This document shows, piece by piece, positions 1 through 7,155 of a stretch of DNA of 10,000 bases. Under the pieces are notes generated by a model. It was not told where the DNA came from. It was given only the letters and a program-made list of their open reading frames with translations, and searched no databases. Each line of letters begins with the position of its first letter. Position 1 is the stretch's first letter. The stretch is from assembly GCA_020216925.1 (NCBI GenBank), contig JAIWOL010000157.1:1-10000 (forward strand). Direction: 5' to 3'. The position numbers were made by a program, and so were the translations under genes. The stretch is from Thiobacillus sp. (GTDB lineage: Bacteria > Pseudomonadota > Gammaproteobacteria > Burkholderiales > Thiobacillaceae).

Positions 1-4
1 TTGA

Positions 5-89
5 TGGTGCCGACGGCGAGACTCGAACTCGCACGACCAAGGTCACTACCCCCTCAAGATAGCGTGTCTACCAATTCCACCACGTCGGC
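5..89 (-). tRNA. tRNA-Leu (anticodon GAG), CCA encoded
   Basis: On the minus strand this 85-nt stretch folds as a class II tRNA. The 7-bp acceptor stem pairs GCCGACG with CGTCGGC, followed by discriminator A and an encoded CCA. The anticodon stem CTATC/GGTAG (one T-G pair) encloses the loop TTGAGGG, giving anticodon GAG, which reads CUC and CUU leucine codons. The T arm is GCGAG-TTCGAGT-CTCGC. The long variable arm (around TGACCTTGGTCGT) is what is expected for leucine tRNA. It lies 41 bp downstream of the secG stop with no obvious terminator between them, so it is probably transcribed with tpiA–secG and processed out; that last point is inference. Confidence 0.97.
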
Positions 90-130
90 CACTGGACTGT
101 CGTCCGGAGGTTGCTGCTGAATAAAACGTG

Positions 131-478
131 TTACTGCGGGATCTCACCTGCCTTGGAGGCATTCGCAGGTGCCTGCACCGGAGCGGGCGCAACCTGTGCG
201 GGAGCCGGGATACTGGCACGGTCAACCACGCTGTCGCCCGGTTTGTGGTGTTGAAGCCCGAAAAAAGCCAGCCCCAGGCTAGTCAGGAAAAACAGCGTGG
301 CGAGCACCGCAGTGCTGCGACTGAGGAAATTTGCGGATCCGCTCGCCCCGAAAAGACTGCCAGCCGAACCGCTACCGAATGCCGCCCCCATATCGGCACC
401 CTTGCCCTGCTGCAACAGCACCAGAACGATGACGCCAAGCGCCACGACGATATGAACGATCCAAACCAGAGTTTCCAT
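131..478 (-). CDS. secG: Preprotein translocase subunit SecG
   Basis: SecG is the small accessory subunit of the SecYEG inner-membrane channel and helps the SecA-driven export cycle. The 115-residue product has the family layout: a first membrane helix at about residues 4–22, the conserved cytoplasmic stretch LLQQGKGADMGAAFG at 21–35 followed by a Gly/Ser-rich loop (SGSAGSLFGASGSANFLSR, about 36–54), and a second helix at about 54–74. The C-terminal tail is rich in Ala, Pro, Val and Gln (about 91–109) and variable, as is usual in the family. The ATG is preceded by AGGCGGA at a workable distance and lies 11 bp after the tpiA stop, so the two are very likely co-transcribed. The tRNA-Leu follows. 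Identification rests on the helix-loop-helix pattern plus the conserved loop and is secure. Confidence 0.95.
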   Translation of the reverse strand: METLVWIVHIVVALGVIVLVLLQQGKGADMGAAFGSGSAGSLFGASGSANFLSRSTAVLATLFFLTSLGLAFFGLQHHKPGDSVVDRASIPAPAQVAPAPVQAPANASKAGEIPQ

Positions 479-489
479 GAGTATTCCGC

Positions 490-1236
490 CTATTGAGCGG
501 CTGCCCTGCAGATTGCCACAAACTCGTCAGCGACGAGCGATGCCCCGCCGATGAGGCCGCCATCAATATCCGGCTGAGCCATTAATTCTGCCGCATTCGA
601 CGCTTTGACGCTACCCCCGTATTGGATCGTGAGGCCTTCGGCAACGGTCGCATCGAGTGCTGCGATCTTGCCGCGAATGAAGGCATGCACGGCTTGGGCC
701 TGCTCTGGGCTCGCGGTTTTGCCGGTGCCGATCGCCCAGACCGGTTCGTACGCCACGACGGCTTTTGCCAGGGAATCCACACCGGCCATCCTGATCACGG
801 CGTCGAGCTGCTGCGCGACGACTTGCTCTGTGATACCCGATTCACGCTCATCGAGCGACTCGCCGACACACAAGATGGGCGTCAGGCCGGCAGCCTGCGC
901 GGCCATATATTTCTTCGCCACCAGTTCGTCGTTTTCGCCGTACAGGCTGCGGCGCTCGGAGTGTCCAACGATCACGTAGGTACAGCCAAAATCCAGCAAC
1001 ATTGCAGAAGAGACTTCGCCTGTGTACGCGCCCTTGGGGTGTTCGGACAGATTCTGGGCGCCCCAGGCAATAGAGGACCCGGCCAGTGCCGACTGTACCT
1101 GCGCAAGGTAGGGAAACGGCACGCATACCGCGGCTTCCACGCCTGCCAACGCGGGCTTGATCGCGGCGAGCAGCGCAGCGTTGTCAGCCAGGCTGCCATG
1201 CATTTTCCAGTTTCCGGCCACGAGCTTCTTGCGCAT
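490..1236 (-). CDS. tpiA: Triosephosphate isomerase
   Basis: This cytosolic TIM-barrel enzyme interconverts dihydroxyacetone phosphate and glyceraldehyde-3-phosphate in glycolysis and gluconeogenesis. The product is 248 residues, normal for the bacterial family. All catalytic elements are visible: AGNWKM with Asn9 and Lys11, the electrophile His92 in IVGHSERR, the catalytic base Glu164 in AYEPVWAIGTGK (which runs into the flexible loop 6), and the phosphate-binding YGGSV (206–210) and GGLIGGASL (226–234). The ATG start gives the standard N-terminus MRKKLVAGNWKM. The Shine-Dalgarno is weak (GGGA about 10 nt upstream). A sigma-70-like promoter lies about 45–70 bp upstream and a terminator closes the preceding glmM unit, so tpiA probably starts its own transcript that continues into secG and the tRNA. 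Confidence 0.98.
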   Translation of the reverse strand: MRKKLVAGNWKMHGSLADNAALLAAIKPALAGVEAAVCVPFPYLAQVQSALAGSSIAWGAQNLSEHPKGAYTGEVSSAMLLDFGCTYVIVGHSERRSLYGENDELVAKKYMAAQAAGLTPILCVGESLDERESGITEQVVAQQLDAVIRMAGVDSLAKAVVAYEPVWAIGTGKTASPEQAQAVHAFIRGKIAALDATVAEGLTIQYGGSVKASNAAELMAQPDIDGGLIGGASLVADEFVAICRAAAQ

Positions 1237-1278
1237 CGTTACTGTCCCAGGCGATAGTCCGCCTTACAAAAGTCCGCG

Positions 1279-1307
1279 ATGTTAAACGCGGCACGCCTGA
1301 CGGTCAA
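1279..1307 (-). promoter_or_regulatory. Putative sigma-70 promoter of tpiA–secG–tRNA-Leu
   Basis: On the minus strand TTGACC (1307–1302, 5 of 6 to the -35 consensus) is followed after exactly 17 bp by TAACAT (1284–1279, 4 of 6 to the -10 consensus). The predicted start of transcription is near 1272, giving a leader of roughly 35 nt before the tpiA ATG. Its position between the glmM terminator and tpiA supports the call. It is based on pattern matching only. Confidence 0.55.
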
Positions 1308-1424
1308 CCGCCACGCTCGTCGCGGCTGCGCCGGGTCAGCCGAAGCGCCTGGCGGATGCGACCTTGTGAATTTTTTAATCCAACGCGTGCCGCACGGTGT
1401 GACAAAAGTTGGGTGACCTCACTG

Positions 1425-1459
1425 CCAATGAAAAAGCCCGTGGGCGACTTTTTCATTGG
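1425..1459 (-). terminator. Intrinsic terminator after glmM
   Basis: A perfect 12-bp inverted repeat (CCAATGAAAAAG at 1425–1436 with CTTTTTCATTGG at 1448–1459) encloses an 11-nt interior. Read on the minus strand, the inner GC-rich element GCCCACGGGC is followed at once by TTTTT, the usual A-tract/GC-hairpin/T-tract form. It begins 9 bp beyond the glmM stop codon, so it most likely ends the folP–glmM transcript. Because the element is symmetric it could also act on the other strand, but no plus-strand gene ends here. Confidence 0.8.
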
Positions 1460-1468
1460 GCTAGGCGC

Positions 1469-2830
1469 TTATCCCCCAATCGCCCGGCTGACAGCCTCTG
1501 CGATGGTGCGCGCCCAGTGCTGGGCGTCGGCATTTTCGCGCGATTCGACCATGACACGGATGACGGGCTCGGTGCCCGACGCGCGCAAGACGACTCGCCC
1601 ACTGCCGTTCAGGGCCGTTTCCGCTTCGCCGATAGCCGACTGCACCCCGGGTATGTCGTCGAGTTTGACATCTCGCCTTGTCGGCACATTGATCATCACC
1701 TGCGGGTAGGTTTGCAGGTCTGCGGTGAAGGCTTCCAGCGTTTCTCCTGTCTCGCGCAAGGCGCGCAGCACCTGGAGCGCGGAGACGATACCATCGCCCG
1801 TAGTGTGTTTGTCCAGACAGAGGATGTGACCCGAGGTTTCGCCGCCCAGGGTCCAGCCATTGGCCTGCAGGCGCTCCAGCACGTAGCGATCGCCGACCTT
1901 GGCGCGCTCAAAGGGAATATGCAGACGTTGCAGCGCATGTTCGGTCCCCAGGTTGGTCATCAGCGTACCCACCACCCCACCCTTCATGTAGCTGCACTGG
2001 ATACGGTGACGCGCGATTACGTAAACGAGCTGGTCGCCGTCGTAGATACGGCCTTTTGCGTCAGCCATCATCAGCCGGTCGCCGTCGCCGTCGAGCGAAA
2101 TGCCCAAATCGGCGCGATGCGTCTTCACTGCATCAGACAGGGTCCGGGTGTGGGTCGCCCCGCATTCTTCATTGATGTTCAAGCCATTGGGCGCATTGCC
2201 GATGGCGATCACTTCTGCGCCCAGTTCATGCAGGACGTGCGGGGCGATGTGATAGGTGGCCCCATTGGCGCAATCGACCACGATACGCAGGCCGCGCAGA
2301 TCGAGGTGGTTGGGGAAGGTGCTCTTGCAGAATTCGATATAACGTGCGGGGGCGTCCTCGATGCGACGCGCCCGCCCCAAATGCCGAGCTTCTACCGTTG
2401 TGATGGGGTGATCGAGCCTGGCCTCGATGGCTTCCTCTACACTGTCTGGCAGCTTCTGACCGCTTTCGGAAAAAAACTTGATCCCGTTGTCCTCGAAGGG
2501 GTTGTGCGAGGCCGAGATCACCACGCCAGCCTGCAGTCGCAGCGCACGGGTGAGATAGGCGACTGCCGGCGTCGGCATCGGGCCGGTCATCAGGACATTG
2601 ACGCCAGAAGCGGCAAAACCTGCTTCCAGCGCAGCTTCCAGCATGTAACCCGAAATGCGCGTGTCCTTGCCGATCAATACCGTGGGATGCTGATTGGGCG
2701 GCAACCTGCCACGGTCGGCCACCAGAACCTGACCGGCCGCATAGCCAAGGTGCATGACGAATTCTGGAGTGATCGGGGATTCTCCCACTCTGCCCCTTAC
2801 GCCATCAGTGCCAAAATATTTGCGCCCCAT
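1469..2830 (-). CDS. glmM: Phosphoglucosamine mutase
   Basis: GlmM converts glucosamine-6-phosphate to glucosamine-1-phosphate, on the cytoplasmic route to UDP-N-acetylglucosamine for peptidoglycan and lipopolysaccharide. The chosen start gives 453 residues beginning [16 protein letters not shown], the family N-terminus. Signature sites are in order: the phosphoserine loop ISASHNP with the phosphorylated Ser at 108, the metal-binding loop DGDGDR (Asp247, Asp249, Asp251), the sugar-binding GGETSGH (329–335), and the phosphate-binding [10 protein letters not shown] (416–425). The frame is open upstream to 2944, but those extra 38 residues overlap folP and do not resemble the family. The ATG at 2830 is one base after the folP stop and has a strong GGAGG about 9 nt upstream, itself inside the end of folP, so translation is probably coupled. 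A hairpin terminator follows the stop. Confidence 0.97.
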   Translation of the reverse strand: MGRKYFGTDGVRGRVGESPITPEFVMHLGYAAGQVLVADRGRLPPNQHPTVLIGKDTRISGYMLEAALEAGFAASGVNVLMTGPMPTPAVAYLTRALRLQAGVVISASHNPFEDNGIKFFSESGQKLPDSVEEAIEARLDHPITTVEARHLGRARRIEDAPARYIEFCKSTFPNHLDLRGLRIVVDCANGATYHIAPHVLHELGAEVIAIGNAPNGLNINEECGATHTRTLSDAVKTHRADLGISLDGDGDRLMMADAKGRIYDGDQLVYVIARHRIQCSYMKGGVVGTLMTNLGTEHALQRLHIPFERAKVGDRYVLERLQANGWTLGGETSGHILCLDKHTTGDGIVSALQVLRALRETGETLEAFTADLQTYPQVMINVPTRRDVKLDDIPGVQSAIGEAETALNGSGRVVLRASGTEPVIRVMVESRENADAQHWARTIAEAVSRAIGG

Positions 2831-2831
2831 C

Positions 2832-3659
2832 TCAAACTTCCTCCAAAGCATTCCACACAGCCAGCGCATCGCGCATGGCCGAAACATCATGGACACGCAC
2901 GATGCGCGCCCCTCGCAAAACGGCTGCCAGATGCGCTGCCACACCGGCGAATTCGCGCGCCAGCACTGTCCGCCCCGTCAGGCTGCCAAGCATGGACTTG
3001 CGCGACATGCCAACCAGTACCGGCACCCCCAGTCCGACAATCTGCGACAACCTGGCGAGCAACATCAGGTTGTGTTCCAGGCGCTTGCCAAACCCGAAGC
3101 CGGGGTCGACCACTAGCCTAGCACGGTCGATGCCCGCCGCCTCGCACAGTGCAATCCGTTCCTGGAGAAAGCCCGTTACCTCCTCCATCACGTTGTCGTA
3201 GGCGGGCGCGACCTGCATGCTGCCCGGCTCGCCACGCATATGCATCAGACAAACTGCGGCTTGCGAGGCCGCCAGCGTTTCCAGTGCCGTGGGTGCACGC
3301 AGGGCAGATACATCGTTGATCATGGCCGCGCCTGCTGAAAGTGCGGCCTGCATGACCTCAGGTTTACGGGTATCCACCGACACGACCAGCCCCCGCCGCA
3401 CGAGCGCTTCGACAACTGGCAGAACGCGTCCAATCTCTTCATCTACCGGAACAGGCTGGGCACCGGGCCGCGTCGACTCTCCTCCCACATCAAGAATATC
3501 GGCCCCCGCTTCAACAAGCTTGAGTGCATGGTCGATAGCGGCTCCGGCTGCCAGACAGCGGCCACCATCCGAAAAGGAATCCGGCGTGGTGTTGACGATC
3601 CCCATGATCAGGGGGCGCGAGAGTGAAAGACGATATTCGCCAGCGTGGAGGACAGTCAT
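2832..3659 (-). CDS. folP: Dihydropteroate synthase
   Basis: FolP condenses 6-hydroxymethyl-7,8-dihydropterin pyrophosphate with p-aminobenzoate to make dihydropteroate in folate synthesis, and is the sulfonamide target. The 275-residue product, normal for the family, shows the pterin-binding-domain signatures: [16 protein letters not shown] (about 18–33), [14 protein letters not shown] (about 54–67), SVDTRKPEV (about 94–102), INDVSAL (about 113–119), the DPGFGFGK segment, and [11 protein letters not shown]. The ATG at 3659 matches family N-termini (about 17 residues before the MGI motif). It is unusual in having no Shine-Dalgarno at normal spacing: a terminator hairpin ends 3 nt upstream, and the only GGAGG is buried in that hairpin 19 nt away. 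folP leads directly into glmM with a 1-nt gap, forming a two-gene unit. Confidence 0.97.
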   Translation of the reverse strand: MTVLHAGEYRLSLSRPLIMGIVNTTPDSFSDGGRCLAAGAAIDHALKLVEAGADILDVGGESTRPGAQPVPVDEEIGRVLPVVEALVRRGLVVSVDTRKPEVMQAALSAGAAMINDVSALRAPTALETLAASQAAVCLMHMRGEPGSMQVAPAYDNVMEEVTGFLQERIALCEAAGIDRARLVVDPGFGFGKRLEHNLMLLARLSQIVGLGVPVLVGMSRKSMLGSLTGRTVLAREFAGVAAHLAAVLRGARIVRVHDVSAMRDALAVWNALEEV

Positions 3660-3688
3660 AAAAATAGGGAGGCCAAAGCCTCCCTATT
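3660..3688 (-). terminator. Intrinsic terminator between ftsH and folP
   Basis: A perfect 11-bp inverted repeat (3663–3673 with 3678–3688) has a 4-nt loop. On the minus strand it reads AATAGGGAGGC-TTTG-GCCTCCCTATT and the T-run totals five (3664–3660). The stem is strong and GC-rich next to the loop, so it is a convincing rho-independent terminator for the rlmE/ftsH transcript. Its T-run touches the folP ATG directly, so any read-through message would have the folP start against the hairpin. On the plus strand the same palindrome lacks a long T-tract. Confidence 0.85.
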
Positions 3689-3691
3689 GTA
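3686..3691 (-). promoter_or_regulatory. Possible -10 box of a folP–glmM promoter, overlapping the terminator stem
   Basis: TACAAT (5 of 6 to the -10 consensus) lies on the minus strand 26 bp before the folP ATG and overlaps the first bases of the terminator's 5' arm. No good -35 hexamer is visible 16–18 bp upstream. A transcript starting about 7 bp downstream would lack most of the 5' arm and could not form the full hairpin, so it could escape termination. It would then have a very short leader without a Shine-Dalgarno. This is weak evidence and an inference. Confidence 0.3.
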
Positions 3692-3712
3692 GTCGCCCTG
3701 TCTTTCGCGGAA

Positions 3713-5605
3713 TCAGGTTTCCTGCACCTGTTGCGCCGTGGGCGCCGGTGCACTGGGCTTGTCGCCACCGCTGGCCGGCGGCTGGCTGCTGCTTACCGGT
3801 TTGGGTGGCCGCACGGGACGGCCGGCCATGATGTCGCCGATCTGATCGGCATCGATGGTTTCGTATTCAAGCAATGCGCTCGTCATGGCTTCAACCTTGT
3901 CGCGGTTCTCGGTCAGTATCTTCTTGGCCAGCGCATACTGCTCGTCGAGAATGCGGCGGATTTCCGCGTCGACTTTCTGCATGGTCGCTTCGCTCATGTT
4001 CTTGTGCGTGGTTACCGAACGTCCAAGAAACACTTCGCCTTCGTTTTCACCGTACACCATGGGCCCAAGCGCATCCGACATGCCATAGCGCGTCACCATG
4101 TCACGGGCAATGCTTGTGGCACGCTCGAAGTCGTTCGATGCTCCGGTCGAGATGCTGCCGACGAAGACTTCCTCTGCAACCCGGCCACCAAAGAGCATGG
4201 CGATCTGATCGAGCATCTGGTCTTTGTAGAGGCTGAACCGGTCCATTTCCGGCAGGGACATGGTCACCCCCAGTGCGCGGCCACGCGGAATGACCGTAAC
4301 CTTGTGCACCGGGTCGCAGCCGTCCAGAATCATGCCGATCACGGCATGACCAGATTCGTGATACGCCGTTTTTTTCTTGTCTTCCTGCGTTATCACCATG
4401 GACTTGCGCTCTGCGCCCATGAAGATCTTGTCCTTGGCCTGTTCGAAATCGTTCATGTCGACCAGGCGTTTGCTGCTGCGCGCCGCGAAGAGCGCGGCCT
4501 CGTTGACGAGGTTTGCCAAATCCGCGCCGGACATGCCCGGGGTACCGCGCGCCAGGATATCGGCCCGCACGTCCGGCGCAACCGGTACTTTGCGCATGTG
4601 GACCAGCAAAATCTGCTCACGGCCACGGATGTCGGGCAGGCCCACCACCACTTGGCGATCAAACCGGCCCGGCCGCAGCAGGGCCGGATCGAGGACGTCC
4701 GGGCGGTTGGTTGCTGCAATCACGATGACACCGGTGCTGGCTTCGAAACCATCCATTTCGACCAGCAACTGGTTCAGGGTTTGCTCGCGTTCGTCATTGC
4801 CGCCCCCCAGGCCGGCCCCGCGCTGGCGTCCGACCGCGTCGATCTCGTCGATGAATATGATGCAAGGGGCGTTTTTCTTGGCCTGTTCGAACATGTCGCG
4901 AACGCGCGCCGCGCCCACGCCGACGAACATTTCGACGAAGTCCGAGCCCGAAATGCTGAAAAACGGCACCTTGGCCTCACCAGCGATCGAACGCGCCAGC
5001 AGGGTTTTGCCCGTGCCCGGGGGCCCCACCATCAGCACGCCGCGAGGGATGCGGCCGCCCAGTTTCTGGAACTTGGACGGGTCTTTCAGAAAATCGACCA
5101 GTTCGGCGACGTCTTCCTTGGCTTCGTCGCAGCCCGCAACGTCGGCAAAGGTGACCGGGTTGGCGTTTTCGTCGAGCAGGCGCGCACGGCTCTTGCCAAA
5201 CGAAAACGCGCCACCACGCCCACCGCCCTGCATCTGGCGCATGAAGAAAATCCATACACCAATCAGAAGCAGCATGGGAAACCACGAAATGAACAGACTC
5301 ATCAGGAACGACGGTTGCTCTTCGGGCTTGGCATCAATCTGTACGCCGTTTTTCAGCAGATCGGACACCATCCAGGGGTCGCTCGGCGCATAACTGGTGA
5401 AACGCTGGCCATCACTGCGTTCACCTTTGAGAACGTTACCTTCGATGGTCACCTTGGTAATTTGCTGGGAGCGGACTTCCTCGATGAACTGCGAGTACGG
5501 CATCTGTGACTGCGCGCTGCGTTGTGCACCGAACTGGTTGAATACCGTCATCAACACGACGGCGATAATCAACCAGATGGCAATATTCTTGGACAGATTG
5601 TTCAC
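3713..5605 (-). CDS. ftsH: ATP-dependent zinc metalloprotease FtsH
   Basis: FtsH is the hexameric inner-membrane AAA+ protease that extracts and degrades misassembled membrane proteins and short-lived cytoplasmic regulators. With the GTG start at 5605 the product has 630 residues. Two N-terminal membrane helices (about 8–25 and 100–122) flank a periplasmic segment. The AAA domain follows with Walker A GPPGTGKT (194–201), Walker B IIFIDEID (249–256) and the second region of homology ending RPGRFDR (about 311–317). The protease domain has the zinc motif HESGH (416–420) and a third ligand, probably Asp492 in [12 protein letters not shown]. The tail is Pro/Ser/Ala-rich. The frame is open to a GTG at 5632, but GTG 5605 has AAGGAG five bases upstream and gives the usual betaproteobacterial start [11 protein letters not shown]. 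It follows rlmE by 71 bp and ends at a strong terminator. Confidence 0.97.
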   Translation of the reverse strand: MNNLSKNIAIWLIIAVVLMTVFNQFGAQRSAQSQMPYSQFIEEVRSQQITKVTIEGNVLKGERSDGQRFTSYAPSDPWMVSDLLKNGVQIDAKPEEQPSFLMSLFISWFPMLLLIGVWIFFMRQMQGGGRGGAFSFGKSRARLLDENANPVTFADVAGCDEAKEDVAELVDFLKDPSKFQKLGGRIPRGVLMVGPPGTGKTLLARSIAGEAKVPFFSISGSDFVEMFVGVGAARVRDMFEQAKKNAPCIIFIDEIDAVGRQRGAGLGGGNDEREQTLNQLLVEMDGFEASTGVIVIAATNRPDVLDPALLRPGRFDRQVVVGLPDIRGREQILLVHMRKVPVAPDVRADILARGTPGMSGADLANLVNEAALFAARSSKRLVDMNDFEQAKDKIFMGAERKSMVITQEDKKKTAYHESGHAVIGMILDGCDPVHKVTVIPRGRALGVTMSLPEMDRFSLYKDQMLDQIAMLFGGRVAEEVFVGSISTGASNDFERATSIARDMVTRYGMSDALGPMVYGENEGEVFLGRSVTTHKNMSEATMQKVDAEIRRILDEQYALAKKILTENRDKVEAMTSALLEYETIDADQIGDIMAGRPVRPPKPVSSSQPPASGGDKPSAPAPTAQQVQET

Positions 5606-5616
5606 ATATGCTCCTT
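5603..5616 (-). promoter_or_regulatory. ftsH ribosome-binding site and overlapping ATG-TGA / GTG start
   Basis: The minus strand reads AAGGAGCATATGTGAAC. The Shine-Dalgarno AAGGAG is 5 nt from the in-frame GTG (5605–5603) and only 3 nt from an out-of-frame ATG (5607–5605) that is followed at once by TGA. The spacing and the homologous N-terminus select the GTG as the ftsH start; the ATG forms a minimal start-stop unit overlapping it by one base. Confidence 0.7.
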
Positions 5617-5658
5617 CGCGCCGCTGCGGCACTTTGCTTTCACGTCGAAACCGACGAA

Positions 5659-5675
5659 TTTAGACTCATTCTAAA
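5659..5675. repeat. Palindrome over the putative ftsH -10 box
   Basis: The inverted repeat TTTAGA-N5-TCTAAA has perfect 6-bp arms. It lies in the 71-bp gap between rlmE and ftsH and covers both the -10-like TAGAAT and the region of the predicted transcription start. Its size and spacing would suit a dimeric regulator, but it is too A/T-rich and short to be a terminator. No regulator is identified. Confidence 0.35.
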
Positions 5676-5697
5676 CCTATTCGTCCGCGCTTGTCAC
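5668..5697 (-). promoter_or_regulatory. Putative sigma-70 promoter of ftsH
   Basis: On the minus strand GTGACA (5697–5692, 5 of 6 to the -35 consensus) is followed after 18 bp by TAGAAT (5673–5668, 5 of 6 to the -10 consensus). The -35 lies in the last codons of rlmE and the predicted start is near 5661, giving a leader of about 55 nt. I saw no convincing heat-shock (sigma-32) -35/-10 pair here. ftsH may therefore be transcribed both from here and by read-through from rlmE. Confidence 0.45.
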
Positions 5698-6342
5698 GGC
5701 AACAGTGCCGTTATCCCGTAGCCGGCGGCCCAGCAAATAAACCTCCGAGCTGCGATCGCGCGAGGCGTCCGGTTTGCGGATCAGGACCTGCTCGAACGCA
5801 GCCTGCATCTGGCGGCGAAAATCTTCAAATCCGACGCCTTGAAACACTTTGACGAGAAAACAGCCGCCAGGTTTCAACCAATGTACCGCGAAATCCAGTG
5901 CCAGTTCGCACAATTCGTAATGACGGGCCTGATCCCGCAGGCCCACGCCACTCATATTGGGCGCCATGTCGCTCAGTACAAGGTCGGCCCGGGCCTGACA
6001 CAGTCGCGCTTCCAGCCAGTGCAGGGATCCTGAATCGGTGAAGTCGCCTTCCAGACTTTCCACCCCTGGCATGGGCGCCACGGGCAAAAGATCGATTGCC
6101 AGCACCCTGCCCTGCCGTTTCAGCTTTTGCACGGCAACCTGGCACCAGCTTCCGGGTGCCGCCCCCAAATCCACAACCGTCATGCCCGGTTTCAGCAACC
6201 GGTCCCGAATATCGATTTCCAGCAGCTTATAGGCCGCTCGCGACCGATAACCGTCAGACTGGGCCTTCTTGACGTAGGGGTCGGTCACGTGCTCGTGCAT
6301 CCATGCACTGCCGGATTTGGTTCGCTTTGGCTTTTGCGCCAT
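5677..6342 (-). CDS. rlmE: 23S rRNA (uridine-2552-2'-O)-methyltransferase RlmE (FtsJ/RrmJ)
   Basis: RlmE uses S-adenosylmethionine to methylate the 2'-OH of U2552 in the A-loop of 23S rRNA during late 50S assembly. The 221-residue product has the full K-D-K-E catalytic tetrad of the family: Lys39 ([10 protein letters not shown]), Asp125 (LSDMAPN), Lys165 (FLVKVFQG) and Glu200 (SSEVYLLG). The SAM-binding loop is DLGAAPGSW (58–66), with LAIDLLP (about 81–87) as the next Rossmann element. The basic N-terminus ([14 protein letters not shown]) fits rRNA binding. The ATG has only a weak purine-rich sequence upstream and no clear promoter was found in the 49-bp divergent gap to yhbY. It precedes ftsH by 71 bp, the same pairing as in E. 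coli. Confidence 0.97.
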   Translation of the reverse strand: MAQKPKRTKSGSAWMHEHVTDPYVKKAQSDGYRSRAAYKLLEIDIRDRLLKPGMTVVDLGAAPGSWCQVAVQKLKRQGRVLAIDLLPVAPMPGVESLEGDFTDSGSLHWLEARLCQARADLVLSDMAPNMSGVGLRDQARHYELCELALDFAVHWLKPGGCFLVKVFQGVGFEDFRRQMQAAFEQVLIRKPDASRDRSSEVYLLGRRLRDNGTVAVTSADE

Positions 6343-6361
6343 GTCTGTCCGCTCTATCGGC

Positions 6362-6367
6362 TACAAT
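6362..6367 (+). promoter_or_regulatory. Putative -10 box of the yhbY promoter
   Basis: TACAAT (5 of 6 to consensus) lies on the plus strand 24 bp before the yhbY ATG, in the short gap between divergent rlmE and yhbY. The matching -35 position falls at the first codons of rlmE and is poor. The predicted leader is about 18–20 nt and would contain the AAGGA Shine-Dalgarno. Location supports the call more than sequence does. Confidence 0.4.
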
Positions 6368-6391
6368 CCGGCCTCGATTGAAGGAATGTGC

Positions 6392-6688
6392 ATGAAATCA
6401 CTCTCCCCCGCGCAACGGCAATATCTCAAGGGTGTGGCCCACGGGCTGCAACCGGTGGTCATGATCGGGAGTCAGGGCCTGACGCCTTCGGTGTTGAATG
6501 AAGTTGACCGCAGCCTCAGCGCACATGAACTGATCAAGATCAAGGCTGCCAGCGACGAAGTCGGCATCCGCCGCGCCTGGATGGATGAAATTTGCCACGC
6601 AACCGGGGCGGCGCCTGTGCAGCAGATTGGCAAGATTCTGGTGATCTACCGGACGGCAGAACGCCCCGTCATCCCACTGCCAAAATAA
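6392..6688 (+). CDS. yhbY: YhbY-family RNA-binding protein (CRM domain)
   Basis: YhbY is a single-CRM-domain protein that associates with pre-50S ribosomal particles. The chosen start gives 98 residues, the family's usual length: MKSLSPAQRQYLKGVAHGLQ, then VVMIGSQGLT (about 23–31) containing the GxxG-type loop that contacts RNA, then HELIKIK (45–51), and the closing strand GKILVIYR (80–87). Two ATGs lie six bases apart (6386 and 6392); the second is preferred because AAGGA sits 6 nt before it but runs into the first. It is the only plus-strand gene here. It is divergent from rlmE, which acts on the same ribosomal subunit, and convergent with the DUF4149 gene (8 bp between stops, no hairpin terminator seen). 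Confidence 0.95.
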   Translation: MKSLSPAQRQYLKGVAHGLQPVVMIGSQGLTPSVLNEVDRSLSAHELIKIKAASDEVGIRRAWMDEICHATGAAPVQQIGKILVIYRTAERPVIPLPK

Positions 6689-6696
6689 GCCGGGGA

Positions 6697-7155
6697 TCAG
6701 CGGCCGAGTCCTGCTCGCCACACCAGCAACACCCCTAATGCACTCTGGATCAGGTAGACGATGCTGGAGACACCATGCCAGCGAGCGAAGCGGTCTGCGA
6801 ACACGCTTTGCATCACAGCCAGCGGCATGGCCTGATCCTTGAGGCTTTGCATGATAGGCGCAATGCCGAAATGACTCGCCGCCGTCAGCGCCAGCATCAG
6901 CGCAACCACCCAGAAAAACAGGGTTTTCAGCGCGCTGCCGCCATCACGAATCAGTCGGTATAGCAACAGGTAGCTGGCTGCGGCCAGACCGATCCAGGCG
7001 CCCAGTTCGAACAGTCTGCCGGCGAGATTGCCCGCCAGTTGCTTGTCATCAAGACTGGCAAAGAGCACGGGAGCGGCCACATAGCCTATGGCCCACATGC
7101 CGCCGATCCACAGGACCAGCAGCACGCTGGCCAATCCGTCCCAGAAGCGCTTCAT
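6697..7155 (-). CDS. DUF4149 family integral membrane protein, function unknown
   Basis: The 152-residue product is very hydrophobic with four predicted membrane helices at about residues 8–31, 49–68, 78–98 and 129–147. Conserved-looking features are WIGGMWAIGYVAAPVLF in helix 1, an HFGIAPIM segment after helix 3, and RFARWHGVSS just before helix 4, all as I remember for DUF4149 (TMEM205-like) proteins found next to greA in betaproteobacteria. There is no signal peptide distinct from helix 1 and no catalytic motif that I can recognise. Its ATG immediately follows the greA stop (TAA then ATG), so it is probably translated by coupling with greA. No function should be assigned. Confidence 0.85.
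   Translation of the reverse strand: MKRFWDGLASVLLVLWIGGMWAIGYVAAPVLFASLDDKQLAGNLAGRLFELGAWIGLAAASYLLLYRLIRDGGSALKTLFFWVVALMLALTAASHFGIAPIMQSLKDQAMPLAVMQSVFADRFARWHGVSSIVYLIQSALGVLLVWRAGLGR

Noticed and set aside
90..130. A possible terminator between secG and tRNA-Leu (a GGAC/GTCC repeat)
   Set aside because: The stem is only about 4–6 bp, including a wobble, and no T-tract follows it in the direction of transcription.
1323..1342. A GC-rich inverted repeat (CGGCTG, 8 nt, CAGCCG) upstream of tpiA
   Set aside because: Six-base arms with an 8-nt loop and no T-tract; it lies upstream of the putative promoter and such repeats are expected by chance in GC-rich DNA.
2831..2944. A 38-residue N-terminal extension of GlmM
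   Set aside because: It would overlap folP, has no family similarity ([12 protein letters not shown]...) and ignores the GGAGG-preceded ATG at 2830 that gives the standard [10 protein letters not shown] start.
1409..3121. A very long open frame (about 570 codons) on the plus strand opposite glmM and the end of folP
   Set aside because: It lies antisense to well-supported genes. Its translation is rich in His, Arg and Gln with no family signature, and no ribosome-binding site was seen. Long antisense frames are common opposite GC-rich codon-biased genes.
3731..5509. A very long open frame (about 590 codons) on the plus strand opposite ftsH
   Set aside because: It is the antisense shadow of ftsH. 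The translation has no recognisable domain and a composition dominated by Arg, His, Ala and Gly, while the minus-strand frame encodes every FtsH motif.
5606..5632. A 9-residue N-terminal extension of FtsH from an upstream GTG
   Set aside because: It reads through the Shine-Dalgarno sequence AAGGAG. The GTG at 5605 has ideal spacing and the expected N-terminus.
5643..5656. A small hairpin (CGTCG, 4 nt, CGACG) in the ftsH leader
   Set aside because: Only five base pairs and no T-run; it may fold in RNA but nothing supports a terminator or riboswitch.
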